The notes below the pieces were generated by a model, which was given only the letters and a program-made list of their open reading frames with translations, made no database searches and was not told where the DNA came from. 64,000 nucleotides of DNA, taken from the NCBI RefSeq assembly GCF_029760895.1, contig NZ_CP121679.1, positions 2,480,001 to 2,544,000 of the forward strand. The letters run 5' to 3'. Both the position numbers and the translations under genes were made by a program. The stretch is from Ancylobacter sp. WKF20. Lineage in GTDB: Bacteria; Pseudomonadota; Alphaproteobacteria; Rhizobiales; Xanthobacteraceae. Positions 12,975-21,614 of the stretch are shown piece by piece; within the stretch, counting starts at the first letter, position 1; every line of letters starts with the position of its first letter.

Positions 12975-14138
12975 ATGCGAAATAACAACCAGCAGAAGCG
13001 TATGCGTGGCCGGAACAATAACCGGCGCAGCCAGAACCCGCTCACCCGCGTCTATGAGTCGAACGGCCCGGATGTGAAGGTGCGCGGCACGGCCCAGCAC
13101 ATCGTCGAGAAGTACCAGCAGCTGGCGCGCGACGCGCAGGCATCGGGCGACCATGTCGCCGCCGAGAACTATCTGCAGCACGCGGAGCACTATTACCGCA
13201 TCATCGTCGCCGCTCAGGCGCAGTTCGGCGTGCAGGGCCAGCCCTTCAGCCGCAACGACGACGAAGAGTATGACGAGGACTTCGAGGAGGGCGGCGCCGA
13301 CAATCAGCCGGCCTTCCAGGCCCGCGAGCCGCAGCACCCGCGCGACAATGGCCGTGACAACGGCAATCGGGATGGGAACCGCGACGGTAATCGCGACAAC
13401 GGGAACCGTGAGAACGGCAACCGCGACAACGCCCCGCGCGACTTCTACCGCGACCGCGACAACCGCGACCGTGACAACCGGGATCGCGACAATCGCGACC
13501 GGGACAACCGTGATCGTGGCGACCGCAACCGTGACCGGAACCAGGAGCGCGGCCAGGATCGTAATCCCGACCGGAATCAGGAGCGCAATCCCGACCGGAG
13601 CCAGGACCGCGGCCAGGACCGCAATCAGGACCGTGGCGAGCGCGCCCCGCGCGAGGAGCGTGGCGAGGGTCGCGAGAATCGCTGGCGCGACCGTCCCTTC
13701 CGCGAGCCGCGCGAGCCCCGCGTCGAGACGGGCGAGAACGCCGCCTATCGCGATCCCGCGCAGCAGCCGCAGCCGCGCCTTGGCCCGGCGGTCGAGGTCG
13801 AGATCGGCCTGCCGGCCTTCATCACCCAGGCGACCACCCCCGCCCCGGTGGCGCCCGCTCCGCGCGCTGAAGCCCCGGCCGAAGCGCCCGTGAAGGCGGA
13901 AGCCCCGGTCGCCACCGCGCCGGCCGCGCCCGCCAAGGAGCCGCGCGCCCCGCGTCGCGCCAAGGCTCCGCCGGCCGAGGCCCCCGCCGCCGAAGCCCCG
14001 GTGGAAGCCGCGCCCAAGGCTGAGGAAGGCGAGGCCCGCGCGCCGCGCACCCGCCGCCGCCGCTACCGCGCCGCGGAAGGCGAGGTCGAGGGCGGCAGCG
14101 AGGCGGCAAGCCCCGCCCCCGCCGAAGCCGGCGAGTGA
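12975..14138 (+). CDS. DUF4167 domain protein with long Arg/Asp/Asn-rich repeat region
   Basis: This 387-residue protein is of a family found next to prmC in Rhizobiales; its molecular role is not known to me. Residues 1 to about 75 form the conserved domain: a basic Asn/Arg start (MRNNNQQKRMRGRNNNRRS) followed by a helical segment with VRGTAQHIVEKYQQLARDA and a Tyr/His-rich NYLQHAEHYYRII. An acidic stretch (DDDEEYDEDFEEG) follows. Next come about 130 residues of near-tandem RDN, DGN and DRD(N/Q) units, then an Ala/Pro/Lys-rich tail and a terminal basic patch APRTRRRRYR. The composition suggests a disordered RNA- or ribosome-associated protein, but this is inference. The ATG at 12975 is chosen over an upstream in-frame start because it begins the conserved domain. 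Confidence 0.85.
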   Translation: MRNNNQQKRMRGRNNNRRSQNPLTRVYESNGPDVKVRGTAQHIVEKYQQLARDAQASGDHVAAENYLQHAEHYYRIIVAAQAQFGVQGQPFSRNDDEEYDEDFEEGGADNQPAFQAREPQHPRDNGRDNGNRDGNRDGNRDNGNRENGNRDNAPRDFYRDRDNRDRDNRDRDNRDRDNRDRGDRNRDRNQERGQDRNPDRNQERNPDRSQDRGQDRNQDRGERAPREERGEGRENRWRDRPFREPREPRVETGENAAYRDPAQQPQPRLGPAVEVEIGLPAFITQATTPAPVAPAPRAEAPAEAPVKAEAPVATAPAAPAKEPRAPRRAKAPPAEAPAAEAPVEAAPKAEEGEARAPRTRRRRYRAAEGEVEGGSEAASPAPAEAGE

Positions 14139-14161
14139 GCCGGTAGCGCCATCACAATGCA

Positions 14162-14188
14162 AAAAGGCCCGGCTGAGCCGGGCCTTTT
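14162..14188 (+). terminator. Intrinsic terminator after the DUF4167 gene
   Basis: A 12-bp perfect stem AAAAGGCCCGGC/GCCGGGCCTTTT with a TGA loop is followed by CTTTC. It lies 24 bp after the stop codon. The A-rich left side means it can also stop transcription from the convergent MOSC gene. Confidence 0.85.
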
Positions 14189-14244
14189 CTTTCGGCGATG
14201 AGCGAAAGATCGGTGGTGAAGGCTGTTGCCTCGCCGGCTCGCCT

Positions 14245-15078
14245 TCAGAGCGTGATGCGCAGCGAATCGCCCTCGGCCAGCAGGCCGCCCTGCACCACTT
14301 CGGCGAAGATGCCGCAATAGGCATGGCCGAGCGTGCGCATCAGCGTGCCCGGCACGTCGAGATCGCGCTTGGCCGTGACGGGGTCCACATTGGTCGCCGC
14401 GCAGCGGATGATCCGCTCCGTGATCCGCAGCTTCACATGATTGCCGACATCGATGGTCTGGCCGACGAGGTCGAACTCCTCCCAGGGCTCCAGCCCGTCG
14501 AGGTAGAGATTGGCCCGGAAGCGCAGCGGGTCGACCGGCTGGCCGATGACCTCCCCCAGCGCCCGGCAGCTCGCCAGATTGATCAGCGAGATAAAACCCT
14601 CCGTCGTGTCGACGAAGCGGAAGCCCTCGGGAGCCGTCAGCACCTTGGGCGCGCCGCGCAGCTCATAGCGCGAGTAGCGCTGGAAGAAGCCCTCAATGGC
14701 CGCCCGCCCCTCGGGGGTGCGCAGATCGCCGCGCACGGCCTCCGTGCCTTCGTGCACGATCACCAGCTCGCCCGACGCATCGTCGTAGCGCGCGTCGAGC
14801 GCGGCGAGACGCTCATTGCGCATCAGCATGAGGAACTTGATCTTGGGCTGGAAGGCCGGCGCCTCGGGAATGAAGCCCGACGGGCCATTCTCGATGGCGA
14901 AGAGCCGGTCTCCCGGAAAATAGCGCCCCGCCTCCAGCTCGACCACGTCGAGCCGCTCGGGGGTCAGCCCCTTCACCGGATAACGGTAGATCGAGGCAAG
15001 GGTGGCAAAGGTGATCGGCGCCGCCGGAGCGGGCGTCTCGGCGGCGGGAAGTTCCGCATCTTCGGTCGATTCGCTCAT
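14245..15078 (-). CDS. MOSC domain-containing protein (molybdenum-cofactor sulfurase-like)
   Basis: This 277-residue protein has an N-terminal beta-barrel region beginning SIYRYPVKGLTPERLDVVEL and a C-terminal MOSC domain with RFRANLYLDGLEPWEEFD and RCAATNVDPVTAKRD. The Cys in that last motif is the likely sulfur/cofactor ligand of the family. MOSC proteins bind or transfer the molybdenum cofactor and include N-hydroxylated-base reductases such as YcbX. The specific substrate here is unknown. The ATG at 15076-15078 (MSESTEDAE) is preferred because AGGA lies 8 bases upstream; an in-frame ATG nine codons earlier has no ribosome-binding site. No redox partner domain is fused. Confidence 0.85.
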   Translation of the reverse strand: MSESTEDAELPAAETPAPAAPITFATLASIYRYPVKGLTPERLDVVELEAGRYFPGDRLFAIENGPSGFIPEAPAFQPKIKFLMLMRNERLAALDARYDDASGELVIVHEGTEAVRGDLRTPEGRAAIEGFFQRYSRYELRGAPKVLTAPEGFRFVDTTEGFISLINLASCRALGEVIGQPVDPLRFRANLYLDGLEPWEEFDLVGQTIDVGNHVKLRITERIIRCAATNVDPVTAKRDLDVPGTLMRTLGHAYCGIFAEVVQGGLLAEGDSLRITL

Positions 15079-15249
15079 CGCCCATATCCTATAGGCTTCC
15101 GGCACGCCCGTCAGCTTCGGCGGGAACGTCCGCGGGGGATGTCGACGCGGGGCGCGTTTTCGTCCTGTCGCATTTTCCGCTTTTCCTCGGCTGGCGAATC
15201 CGTGTCAAATCGATCCGGTTTCCTGGCAGGAAAATCACAGGAGGGGGCC

Positions 15250-15783
15250 ATGCCGCGGCTCTTCACCGCCCTCGAAATTCCCTCGGACATAGCGGAGACG
15301 CTGTCGATGCTGCGCGGGGGCCTGCCCGGCGCCCGTTGGATCAGCCCCGAATTCTACCATGTGACGCTGCGTTTCATCGGCGACGTGGACCACGCGGTCG
15401 CCCGCGACGCGGCGGCAGCGCTCGACGAGATCGACCGCTTCGGCTTCGATCTCACGCTGGCGGGCGTCGACCAGTTCGGCAATCACAAGCCGCATTCCAT
15501 CTTCGCCGGCGTGAAGGCCAATGACGCGCTGAACGACCTGCAGGCCGAGCATGAGCGGGCGATGAAGCGCATCGGCCTGCCGCCGGAGGGGCGCAACTTC
15601 AAGCCGCATGTGACCCTCGCCCGGCTGCGCGACGTGCCACCCCGGCAAGTGGCGGAATATCTCGCCTTGCGCGGCTATTTCCGCAGCCCGACCTTCGAGG
15701 TCGGCCGCTTCGTGCTCTATTCCTCGCGCGATTCCGTCGGCGGCGGGCCCTACCGGCTGGAGGCCGCCTATCCGCTGATGTGA
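15250..15783 (+). CDS. thpR: RNA 2',3'-cyclic phosphodiesterase ThpR
   Basis: ThpR is a small 2H-phosphoesterase that opens 2',3'-cyclic phosphate ends of RNA and was first known as an in vitro 2'-5' RNA ligase. The 177-residue protein starts MPRLFTALEIP and has both catalytic HxTx motifs, HVTL at residues 37-40 and HVTL at 120-123. The long open frame upstream is ignored: the ATG at 15250 is preceded by GGAGGGGGCC and matches the family start. It is divergent from the MOSC gene and followed 59 bp later by a DUF1232 gene. Confidence 0.94.
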   Translation: MPRLFTALEIPSDIAETLSMLRGGLPGARWISPEFYHVTLRFIGDVDHAVARDAAAALDEIDRFGFDLTLAGVDQFGNHKPHSIFAGVKANDALNDLQAEHERAMKRIGLPPEGRNFKPHVTLARLRDVPPRQVAEYLALRGYFRSPTFEVGRFVLYSSRDSVGGGPYRLEAAYPLM

Positions 15784-15842
15784 CCGGCGATCTTGCGCGC
15801 GGGCCCGCCCACGGCCATCTCGATCGGCAGGAGGAGTTGCCG

Positions 15843-16256
15843 ATGGCTGCACGACGCGACACTGTTCTGGATGCCGACGCCTTTGCGGCCGACGCATTCG
15901 ATCCCGACAACCCGGCGGGTTTTGCCGCCTCGCCGGAGGATGAGGCACGGGTGCGGGCCGGCTTCTTCCGCAAGCTGGCCGGTGTCGCCACCCGCGTGCC
16001 CTTCGCCGAGGAGGCGACCGCCGCCTATTACTGCGCGCTTGACCGGCAGACGCCGACACGGGTCCGCGCCCTGCTATTCGGCGCCCTCGCCTATTTCCTG
16101 CTGCCCACCGACGCGCTGCCGGACATTTTTCCCGCCATCGGCTTCACCGACGACGCGGCGGTGATCGCCACCGCGCTCAACATGCTCGCGGGCCATATCG
16201 CCCCGGCGCACCGCGCCGCCGCCCGCGCCGCGCTCGACCGGCTGGCCGGGCGCTGA
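15843..16256 (+). CDS. DUF1232 (YkvA family) small membrane-associated protein
   Basis: This 137-residue protein of the YkvA/DUF1232 family has the core signature LLFGALAYFLLPTDALPDIFPAIGFTDD around residues 78-105. A hydrophobic segment contains the conserved PxDxxPD-type turn. The function of the family is not established. The N-terminal third is Asp/Ala-rich and variable. The ATG at 15843 has AGGAGG eight bases upstream; an earlier in-frame ATG overlapping the thpR stop lacks such a site. It is likely co-transcribed with thpR. Confidence 0.85.
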   Translation: MAARRDTVLDADAFAADAFDPDNPAGFAASPEDEARVRAGFFRKLAGVATRVPFAEEATAAYYCALDRQTPTRVRALLFGALAYFLLPTDALPDIFPAIGFTDDAAVIATALNMLAGHIAPAHRAAARAALDRLAGR

Positions 16257-16497
16257 TGGCGCCGCTGGCGGGCCGATTCCGGTTGCCCACAGGTGACGGT
16301 ACGTCGATGGCGGGTAACGGTAATCTTTCCTTCACCATGCCTTTAATTAGCCGCCGATCTCGCAGCATTTGATGGCGAATGCCGTCGCATTCCGGGCGTT
16401 AGGGTTCACATGGGCAGAGGGTCTCGTTATCCCTGTGGCGGCTTTAACGGAGAATCGTGTGAACCGCACGGCGGCAGAAGAACGGAGGAAGGGGACC

Positions 16498-17016
16498 ATG
16501 GTACGACGCATCGTGCGCGCAGCACTCGCCGGCTTGGCACTGACTTTCATCGGCGTGTCCGGCGCGAGCGCCCAGGGTGCGCCGAAGCTCGTCAGCCAGT
16601 TTGGCGACTGGGGCGTTTATCTCGACACCAGCGGCAGCGGCAAGATCTGCTACGCCCTCTCCCAACCCAAGACCCGCGACCCCGCCGGGCTCAACCGTGA
16701 CCCGGCCTATTTCTTCATCTCGACGCGCACCGCCGAGAACGTGAAGAACGAGGTCAGTGTGGTGATGGGCTTCCCCCTCAAGGAGGGTGTCGACGCGGCG
16801 CTGACCATCGGCACGACGCAGTTCGATCTCTACACCCGCGGCAGCGGCGCCTGGGTGCGCAATGTCGCCGAGGAGACCCGCCTGATCGACGCGCTCCGCA
16901 AGGGGCGCGACGTGAAGGTGAAGGGCACGTCGGGGCGCGGCAACGTGACCACCGATACCTATTCGCTGAACGGCATCTCGGCCGCCATCGACCGCGCCGC
17001 GCAGGAATGCCGCTGA
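16498..17016 (+). CDS. Invasion-associated locus B (IalB) family protein, exported
   Basis: This 172-residue protein begins with a Sec signal peptide (MVRRIVRAALAGLALTFIG, cleavage expected after GASAQG). A mature IalB domain follows, with the conserved start LVSQFGDWGVY, a Cys pair (ICYALSQP and the C-terminal QECR) and the segment YFFISTRTAENVKNEVSVVMGFPL. IalB proteins are widespread in Rhizobiales. The name comes from Bartonella erythrocyte invasion, but most members are of unknown periplasmic function. The ATG at 16498 is preceded by GGAGGAAGGGG. About 240 bp of leader with no evident gene precedes it. Confidence 0.9.
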   Translation: MVRRIVRAALAGLALTFIGVSGASAQGAPKLVSQFGDWGVYLDTSGSGKICYALSQPKTRDPAGLNRDPAYFFISTRTAENVKNEVSVVMGFPLKEGVDAALTIGTTQFDLYTRGSGAWVRNVAEETRLIDALRKGRDVKVKGTSGRGNVTTDTYSLNGISAAIDRAAQECR

Positions 17017-17136
17017 CGACGCCCGGCCATGATAGGCCGCTGACTCGCCCCCGGCGGGTCGGCTAGACTGCAGGCACGGACGCGGCCGCTCGCAGCGGTC
17101 GCGTCGCCTTTTTCGATGACCAGCCCCGAGGACGAC

Positions 17137-17910
17137 ATGTCGGTCGAACTGCGTCTCATCCCCTGCCTCTCGGACAATTACGCCGTGCTGCTGCACGACC
17201 CGACGACCGAGACGACGGCGCTGATCGACGCGCCGGAGGTGGCGCCCATCCTCGCCGCGCTGGAGCGCGAGAACTGGACGCTGACGCATATCCTCGTCAC
17301 CCATCACCACACCGACCACATCGCCGGCGTCGAGGCGCTGAAGGAGCGTTACGGCGCCACCGTCGTCGCCCCCCGCGCCGAGCGCGACACCATTCCCGGC
17401 GTCGATGTCACCGTGGTCGATGGCGACCCGGTCGCGGTCGGCAGCCTGGTCGGACGCGTGCTGGAGACGCCCGGCCACACCAAGGGGCACATCGGGTTCC
17501 TGTTCGAGGAAGCGCGCCTGCTGTTTGCCGGCGACACGCTGTTCGTGCTCGGCTGCGGCCGGCCCTTCGAATGCGACCCGCCGGTGCTGTGGGAATCGCT
17601 GCTGCGGCTGCGCGCGCTGCCGGACGACATCGCGGTCTATTGCGGGCATGAATACACCCTCTCCAATGCCCGCTTCGCGCTGAGCGTCGACCCGGACAAT
17701 GAGGCGCTGAAGGCGAAGGCCGTCGAGGTCGAGGCGCTGGTCGCCGCCGGCAAGCCGACGCTGCCGACCACCATCGGCGCGGAGAAGGCGACCAATCCCT
17801 TCCTGCGGGCCGATGACCCGGAGCTCGCGGCCCGCCTCGGCCTCGCCGATGCCGAGCCCGGCGCGGTCTTCACCGAGCTGCGCAGCCTCAAGAGCAGCTT
17901 CAAGGGCTGA
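17137..17910 (+). CDS. gloB: Hydroxyacylglutathione hydrolase (glyoxalase II)
   Basis: Glyoxalase II hydrolyses S-lactoylglutathione to lactate and glutathione, the second step of methylglyoxal detoxification. The 257-residue protein has the metallo-beta-lactamase motif THHHTDH at residues 55-61, which binds the dinuclear metal site. Further ligand motifs are TPGHTKGHIGF and FAGDTLFVLGCGR, and CGHEYTLSNARFA belongs to the glutathione-binding C-terminal part. The ATG at 17137 (MSVELRLIPCLSDNY) is taken over one seven codons upstream because GAGG lies six bases before it. A glyoxalase I gene lies far away at about 32 kb. Confidence 0.95.
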   Translation: MSVELRLIPCLSDNYAVLLHDPTTETTALIDAPEVAPILAALERENWTLTHILVTHHHTDHIAGVEALKERYGATVVAPRAERDTIPGVDVTVVDGDPVAVGSLVGRVLETPGHTKGHIGFLFEEARLLFAGDTLFVLGCGRPFECDPPVLWESLLRLRALPDDIAVYCGHEYTLSNARFALSVDPDNEALKAKAVEVEALVAAGKPTLPTTIGAEKATNPFLRADDPELAARLGLADAEPGAVFTELRSLKSSFKG

Positions 17911-17913
17911 GCC

Positions 17914-18354
17914 ATGCCGATGAGCGGGTTGACGGCGGCAGAGGTCATCGCCCGGCTCGGCCTACAGCCGCACCCGGAAGGCGGGCATTTCCGCGAGACC
18001 TTCCGCGACCACCGGCGCACACCGGAAGGGCGCGCCGTCTCGACCGCCATTTATTTCCTGCTCTCGGCCGGCGAAAGCTCGCACTGGCACCGCGTCGACG
18101 CGGTGGAGATCTGGCACTGGCACGCCGGGGCGCCGCTGGAGCTGTCCGTTGCGCTGGATGATGCCGGGCCGGTCGAGGCGCTGCGCCTCGGGCCGGACCT
18201 GCTGAGTGGCGAGGAACCTCAGCGCCTCGTGCCGCAGGGCGCCTGGCAGGCCGCGCGCAGCCTCGGGGCGTGGACGCTGGTCGGCTGCACCGTCGCGCCC
18301 GGCTTCGAGTTCGCCGGCTTCGAACTGGCCGCGCCCGGCTGGTCGCCGGGCTGA
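17914..18354 (+). CDS. Cupin domain protein (DUF985 family)
   Basis: This 146-residue single-domain cupin starts 3 bp after gloB, so the two are probably translated from one transcript. The family hallmark LGLQPHPEGGHFRETFRD is near the start. The metal-site pattern SHWHRVDAVEIWHWHAG holds several His, and a late GCTVAPGFEFAGFELA closes the barrel. Members are related to uncharacterised sugar-isomerase-like cupins; no substrate is known. ATG codons at 17914 and 17920 are both possible starts. Confidence 0.88.
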   Translation: MPMSGLTAAEVIARLGLQPHPEGGHFRETFRDHRRTPEGRAVSTAIYFLLSAGESSHWHRVDAVEIWHWHAGAPLELSVALDDAGPVEALRLGPDLLSGEEPQRLVPQGAWQAARSLGAWTLVGCTVAPGFEFAGFELAAPGWSPG

Positions 18355-18356
18355 CC

Positions 18357-19220
18357 TCAGCGCCGCGCCAGCAGCGTGGCGACCGCCGCACCGCCGACGA
18401 TGAGCGCGCAGGCCGCTCCCAGCGACCAGCTCGGCGCGGCAAAGCCGGCCGCCACCAGCAGGAGCGTGGAGAGCACGGGGGCGGCATAGGAGGCGACGCC
18501 GAGCAGGCGGATGTCGCCGCGCTTCATGCCGATGTCCCAGGTGTAGAAGGCGATGCCGACCGGGCCGATGCCCAGCGCCACCACCGCGATCCACTCATTC
18601 CCCACCGGCCAGATCGACGGCTCGAACAGCGCGTGGCAGATCGCCGAGAGCACGGCCGTGGCGAGGCAGAAGCCGGCCACCACATCGGTCGGCACATTCG
18701 CGAAACGCCGCGAGGCGACGGAATAGACCGCCCAGATCACCGCGCACAACGCCGCCGCGAGATAACCGGGCACATACTCCGCCGCGAAGCCGAAGCCGCC
18801 CGCCTTGGCGCCGAGCAGCACCACCGTGCCGGCCAGCCCCATCAGCGCGCCGACGACATGGGCCGGGCGCAGCCTCTCCCCCGGCAGGAAGGCCGAGAGC
18901 AGCACGATGAGCAGCGGCCAGAGATAGGCGATCAGCCCGGCCTCGGCCGGTGGGGCGAGCTTCAGCGCCGAGAAATAGAAGAAGTGATAGCCGAACAGCC
19001 CGCCGACGCCATGCAGCCAGACCGGCCAGGGCTGGCGGAATACGCCAAGCCCGACGCCGCGCGCGAGCGTCGCGATCAGCCCGACCCCGCCGCCAATGGC
19101 GAAGGTGAGCGCGGTCAGCAGGAAGGGCGGCACCGCGCCGGTCGACGAGGTGGCGAGCGCAAGGCTCGCCCAGAGCAGGATGGCGGTGAAGCCGATAAAA
19201 GTGGCGGTAGTGCGGGACAT
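18357..19220 (-). CDS. DMT-superfamily amino-acid exporter, YddG-like
   Basis: This 287-residue protein of the drug/metabolite transporter superfamily has ten hydrophobic helices in two EamA repeats. The first repeat contains GYHFFYFSALKLAPPAEA and LIAYLWPLLIVLLSA, the second FYTWDIGMKRGD. From memory these segments resemble YddG of Starkeya novella, whose structure was solved and which exports aromatic and other amino acids. This supports an exporter function and a related host, but no alignment was run. It is convergent with the cupin gene, with only two bases between the stops. Confidence 0.85.
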   Translation of the reverse strand: MSRTTATFIGFTAILLWASLALATSSTGAVPPFLLTALTFAIGGGVGLIATLARGVGLGVFRQPWPVWLHGVGGLFGYHFFYFSALKLAPPAEAGLIAYLWPLLIVLLSAFLPGERLRPAHVVGALMGLAGTVVLLGAKAGGFGFAAEYVPGYLAAALCAVIWAVYSVASRRFANVPTDVVAGFCLATAVLSAICHALFEPSIWPVGNEWIAVVALGIGPVGIAFYTWDIGMKRGDIRLLGVASYAAPVLSTLLLVAAGFAAPSWSLGAACALIVGGAAVATLLARR

Positions 19221-19328
19221 CGGGGCACCTCGGCGGGAGGCCCCTTATGGCCCCCGCCGCCCGCTTCGCCAAGATGGATGAGGCACCGCCCGCCTCATCC
19301 CATGGACGGGCCTGTCAGGCCCTACTGG

Positions 19329-20054
19329 TCACGCCATGTACTGGCCGCCATTGGCCGAAAGCGTCGCGCCGGTGATGAAGCCGGCATCATCCGCCACGAG
19401 GAACAGCACGCAGCGGGCGATTTCCTCCGGTTCGCCGAGGCGGCCGAGCGGCACCTGCGGCAGGATCTGCTTGTCGAGCACGTCCTGCGGAATCGCCCGC
19501 ACCATCTCCGTGCCGATATAGCCCGGGCAGATGGCGTTGACGGTGATGCCCTTGCGCGCGCTCTCCTGCGCCAGCGCCTTGGTGAAGCCGATCTCGCCCG
19601 CCTTGGCGGCGGAGTAGTTGGTCTGCCCCATCTGGCCCTTCTGGCCATTGATCGAGGAGATCGAGACGATGCGGCCGAAATTGCGCTCGCGCATGCCCTC
19701 GATCACGTTGCGGCACATGTTGAACACCGAGGTCAGATTGGTGCCGATCACGGCATGCCACTGGTCCGGCGTCATCTTGTGCAGCATCCCGTCGCGGGTG
19801 ATGCCGGCATTGTTCACGAGAATCTCGACCGGGCCGAGCTTGGCCTCGACCTCGGCGATGCCGGCCTTGCAGGCGGCGAAGTCCGACACGTCCCATTTGA
19901 AGGCGGCGATGCCCGTCTCGGCGGTGAACGCCGCCGCAACCTCGTCATTGCCCGCATAGCTCGCCGCGACCTGATAGCCGGCGCCCTTCAGCGCCGTGCT
20001 GATCGCCGCACCAATCCCCCGGGTGCCGCCGGTGACCAACGCAACTCGACCCAT
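19329..20054 (-). CDS. phaB: Acetoacetyl-CoA reductase (PHA synthesis)
   Basis: PhaB reduces acetoacetyl-CoA to (R)-3-hydroxybutyryl-CoA with NADPH, the second step towards poly-3-hydroxybutyrate. The 241-residue short-chain dehydrogenase shows the cofactor motif TGGTRGIG (8-15) and NNAG (81-84). The catalytic residues are Ser134 (SISSINGQKGQMGQTNYSAAK region), Tyr147 and Lys151. The PhaB-specific stretch NGQKGQMGQTNYSAAKAG distinguishes it from FabG. It follows phaA on the minus strand after a 121-bp gap containing a small hairpin. Confidence 0.95.
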   Translation of the reverse strand: MGRVALVTGGTRGIGAAISTALKGAGYQVAASYAGNDEVAAAFTAETGIAAFKWDVSDFAACKAGIAEVEAKLGPVEILVNNAGITRDGMLHKMTPDQWHAVIGTNLTSVFNMCRNVIEGMRERNFGRIVSISSINGQKGQMGQTNYSAAKAGEIGFTKALAQESARKGITVNAICPGYIGTEMVRAIPQDVLDKQILPQVPLGRLGEPEEIARCVLFLVADDAGFITGATLSANGGQYMA

Positions 20055-20071
20055 CTAGCTTCCCCTCTGGC

Positions 20072-20089
20072 GTTCCTTCCCCAAGGAAC
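20072..20089. other. Intercistronic hairpin between phaA and phaB
   Basis: A perfect 7-bp inverted repeat GTTCCTT/AAGGAAC with a 4-base loop lies between the two genes, with no T-run. It may be an mRNA-stabilising or processing structure rather than a terminator. Confidence 0.4.
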
Positions 20090-20175
20090 CGGGCGCTTCC
20101 GTTCATCGGAACCACCCACCCTTTTTACCTTGCGGCAGGGCGATTGGAACCGCCCCGCCTCCCCTGCGCCGCGCG

Positions 20176-21354
20176 TCAGTCGCGCTCGAGGCACATGGCG
20201 ATGCCCATACCGCCGCCGATGCACAACGTCACCAGCGCCTTCTTGGCGTCGCGCTTCTGCATCTCGTAGAGCAGCGTGGTGAGCACGCGGGCGCCCGAGG
20301 CGCCGATCGGGTGGCCAATGGCGATGGCGCCGCCATTGACGTTGACCTTCGACGGATCCCAACCGAGATCCTTGTTCACCGCGCAGGCCTGCGCCGCGAA
20401 GGCTTCATTGGCCTCGATCAGGTCGAGATCGCCGACGCTCCAGCCGGCCTTTTCCAGCGCGCGGCGCGAGGCCGGGATCGGGCCCGAGCCCATGATCGCC
20501 GGATCGACGCCCGCCTGCGCCCAGGAGACGATGCGCGCCAGCGGCGTCTTGCCGGCGCTCGCGGCCTTGGCCGCGCTCATCAGTACCACAGCGGCCGCGC
20601 CATCATTGATGCCGGAGGCGTTGCCCGCCGTCACCGTGCCGTCCTTGGAGAAGGCCGGGCGCAGCTTGGTCATCGAATCGAGGGTCGCGCCATGGCGGGG
20701 ATATTCGTCATCCGACACCACGACCTCGCCCTTGCGGGTGGAGATGGTGACGGGAGCGATCTCGTCCTTGAAGCGGCCGGCCTTCTGCGCCGCCTCGGCC
20801 TTGTTCTGCGAGCCGACGGCGAACTCGTCCTGCTGCTCGCGGGTGATCTGCCACTGGCGGGCAACGTTCTCGGCGGTCGTGCCCATGTGGTAGCCGTTGA
20901 AGGCGTCCCACAGCCCGTCCTTGATCATGGTGTCGACGAGCTCGAGATTGCCCATCTTGGTGCCGTTGCGCAGATGCGCGACATGCGGCGCCTGGCTCAT
21001 CGATTCCTGCCCGCCAGCCACGACGATCTCGCTGTCGCCGTTGAGGATCGCCTGATAGCCGAGCGCCACCGCGCGCAGGCCCGAGCCGCAGAGCTGGTTG
21101 ACGCCCCAGGCCGGGCTTTCGACCGGGATGCCGGCGGCGATCGAGGCCTGGCGCGCCGGGTTCTGCCCGGCGCCGGCGGTGAGGATCTGCCCCATGATGG
21201 TCTCGCTCACCTCGCCGGGGGCGACACCGGCGCGCTCCAGCGCGGCCGTGATCGCCACCTTGCCCAGCTCATGGGCAGGCAGCGAGGAAAGCGCGCCGTT
21301 GAAGGCGCCGACGGCCGTGCGCGCCGCACCGACGATGACGATTTCGTCCTTCAT
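20176..21354 (-). CDS. phaA: Acetyl-CoA acetyltransferase (beta-ketothiolase)
   Basis: PhaA condenses two acetyl-CoA to acetoacetyl-CoA, the first step of PHB synthesis. The 392-residue thiolase has the acyl-accepting Cys89 in [11 protein letters not shown], the His of [16 protein letters not shown], and the second active-site Cys in [12 protein letters not shown] near the C-terminus. It is first in the phaA-phaB pair and is divergent from the regulator phaR, a standard Rhizobiales arrangement. The PHA synthase gene is not in the window. Confidence 0.96.
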   Translation of the reverse strand: MKDEIVIVGAARTAVGAFNGALSSLPAHELGKVAITAALERAGVAPGEVSETIMGQILTAGAGQNPARQASIAAGIPVESPAWGVNQLCGSGLRAVALGYQAILNGDSEIVVAGGQESMSQAPHVAHLRNGTKMGNLELVDTMIKDGLWDAFNGYHMGTTAENVARQWQITREQQDEFAVGSQNKAEAAQKAGRFKDEIAPVTISTRKGEVVVSDDEYPRHGATLDSMTKLRPAFSKDGTVTAGNASGINDGAAAVVLMSAAKAASAGKTPLARIVSWAQAGVDPAIMGSGPIPASRRALEKAGWSVGDLDLIEANEAFAAQACAVNKDLGWDPSKVNVNGGAIAIGHPIGASGARVLTTLLYEMQKRDAKKALVTLCIGGGMGIAMCLERD

Positions 21355-21614
21355 GAAGACATCCTCCCGCTTGGGTCGTTACCGGGTTTTCTTGCCGACG
21401 CGGCTCCCGCACCACGCCCTTCCCTTACTGTGCAGCTATGGTCGGCGGGGCAGATGATCCATGTCAATGGCAGGGCCGCATTGCGCCGCGGTAAATTCGG
21501 AGGGGCACAACCCTGGATACCACTCCCCATGGCGCGGCGCACAATCCTGTAGCCGGGGGCTTTGAAACGTCCTAGACTTTTCAATGGGGAAACGATCAAG
21601 GCGACCGGATCACA
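21355..21614. promoter_or_regulatory. Divergent control region between phaA and phaR
   Basis: This 260-bp gap must hold the promoters of phaAB and phaR. PhaR proteins are reported to bind TGC-rich sites. The string CTGTGCAGC near 21427 and nearby TGCGCC and GGCAGGGCCGCATTGCGC elements are candidates, but no clear symmetric operator stands out by eye. Confidence 0.35.

Noticed and set aside
18270..20282. 670-codon plus-strand frame across the exporter and phaB genes
   Set aside because: It covers two confident minus-strand genes and has His/Arg/Asp-rich shadow composition.
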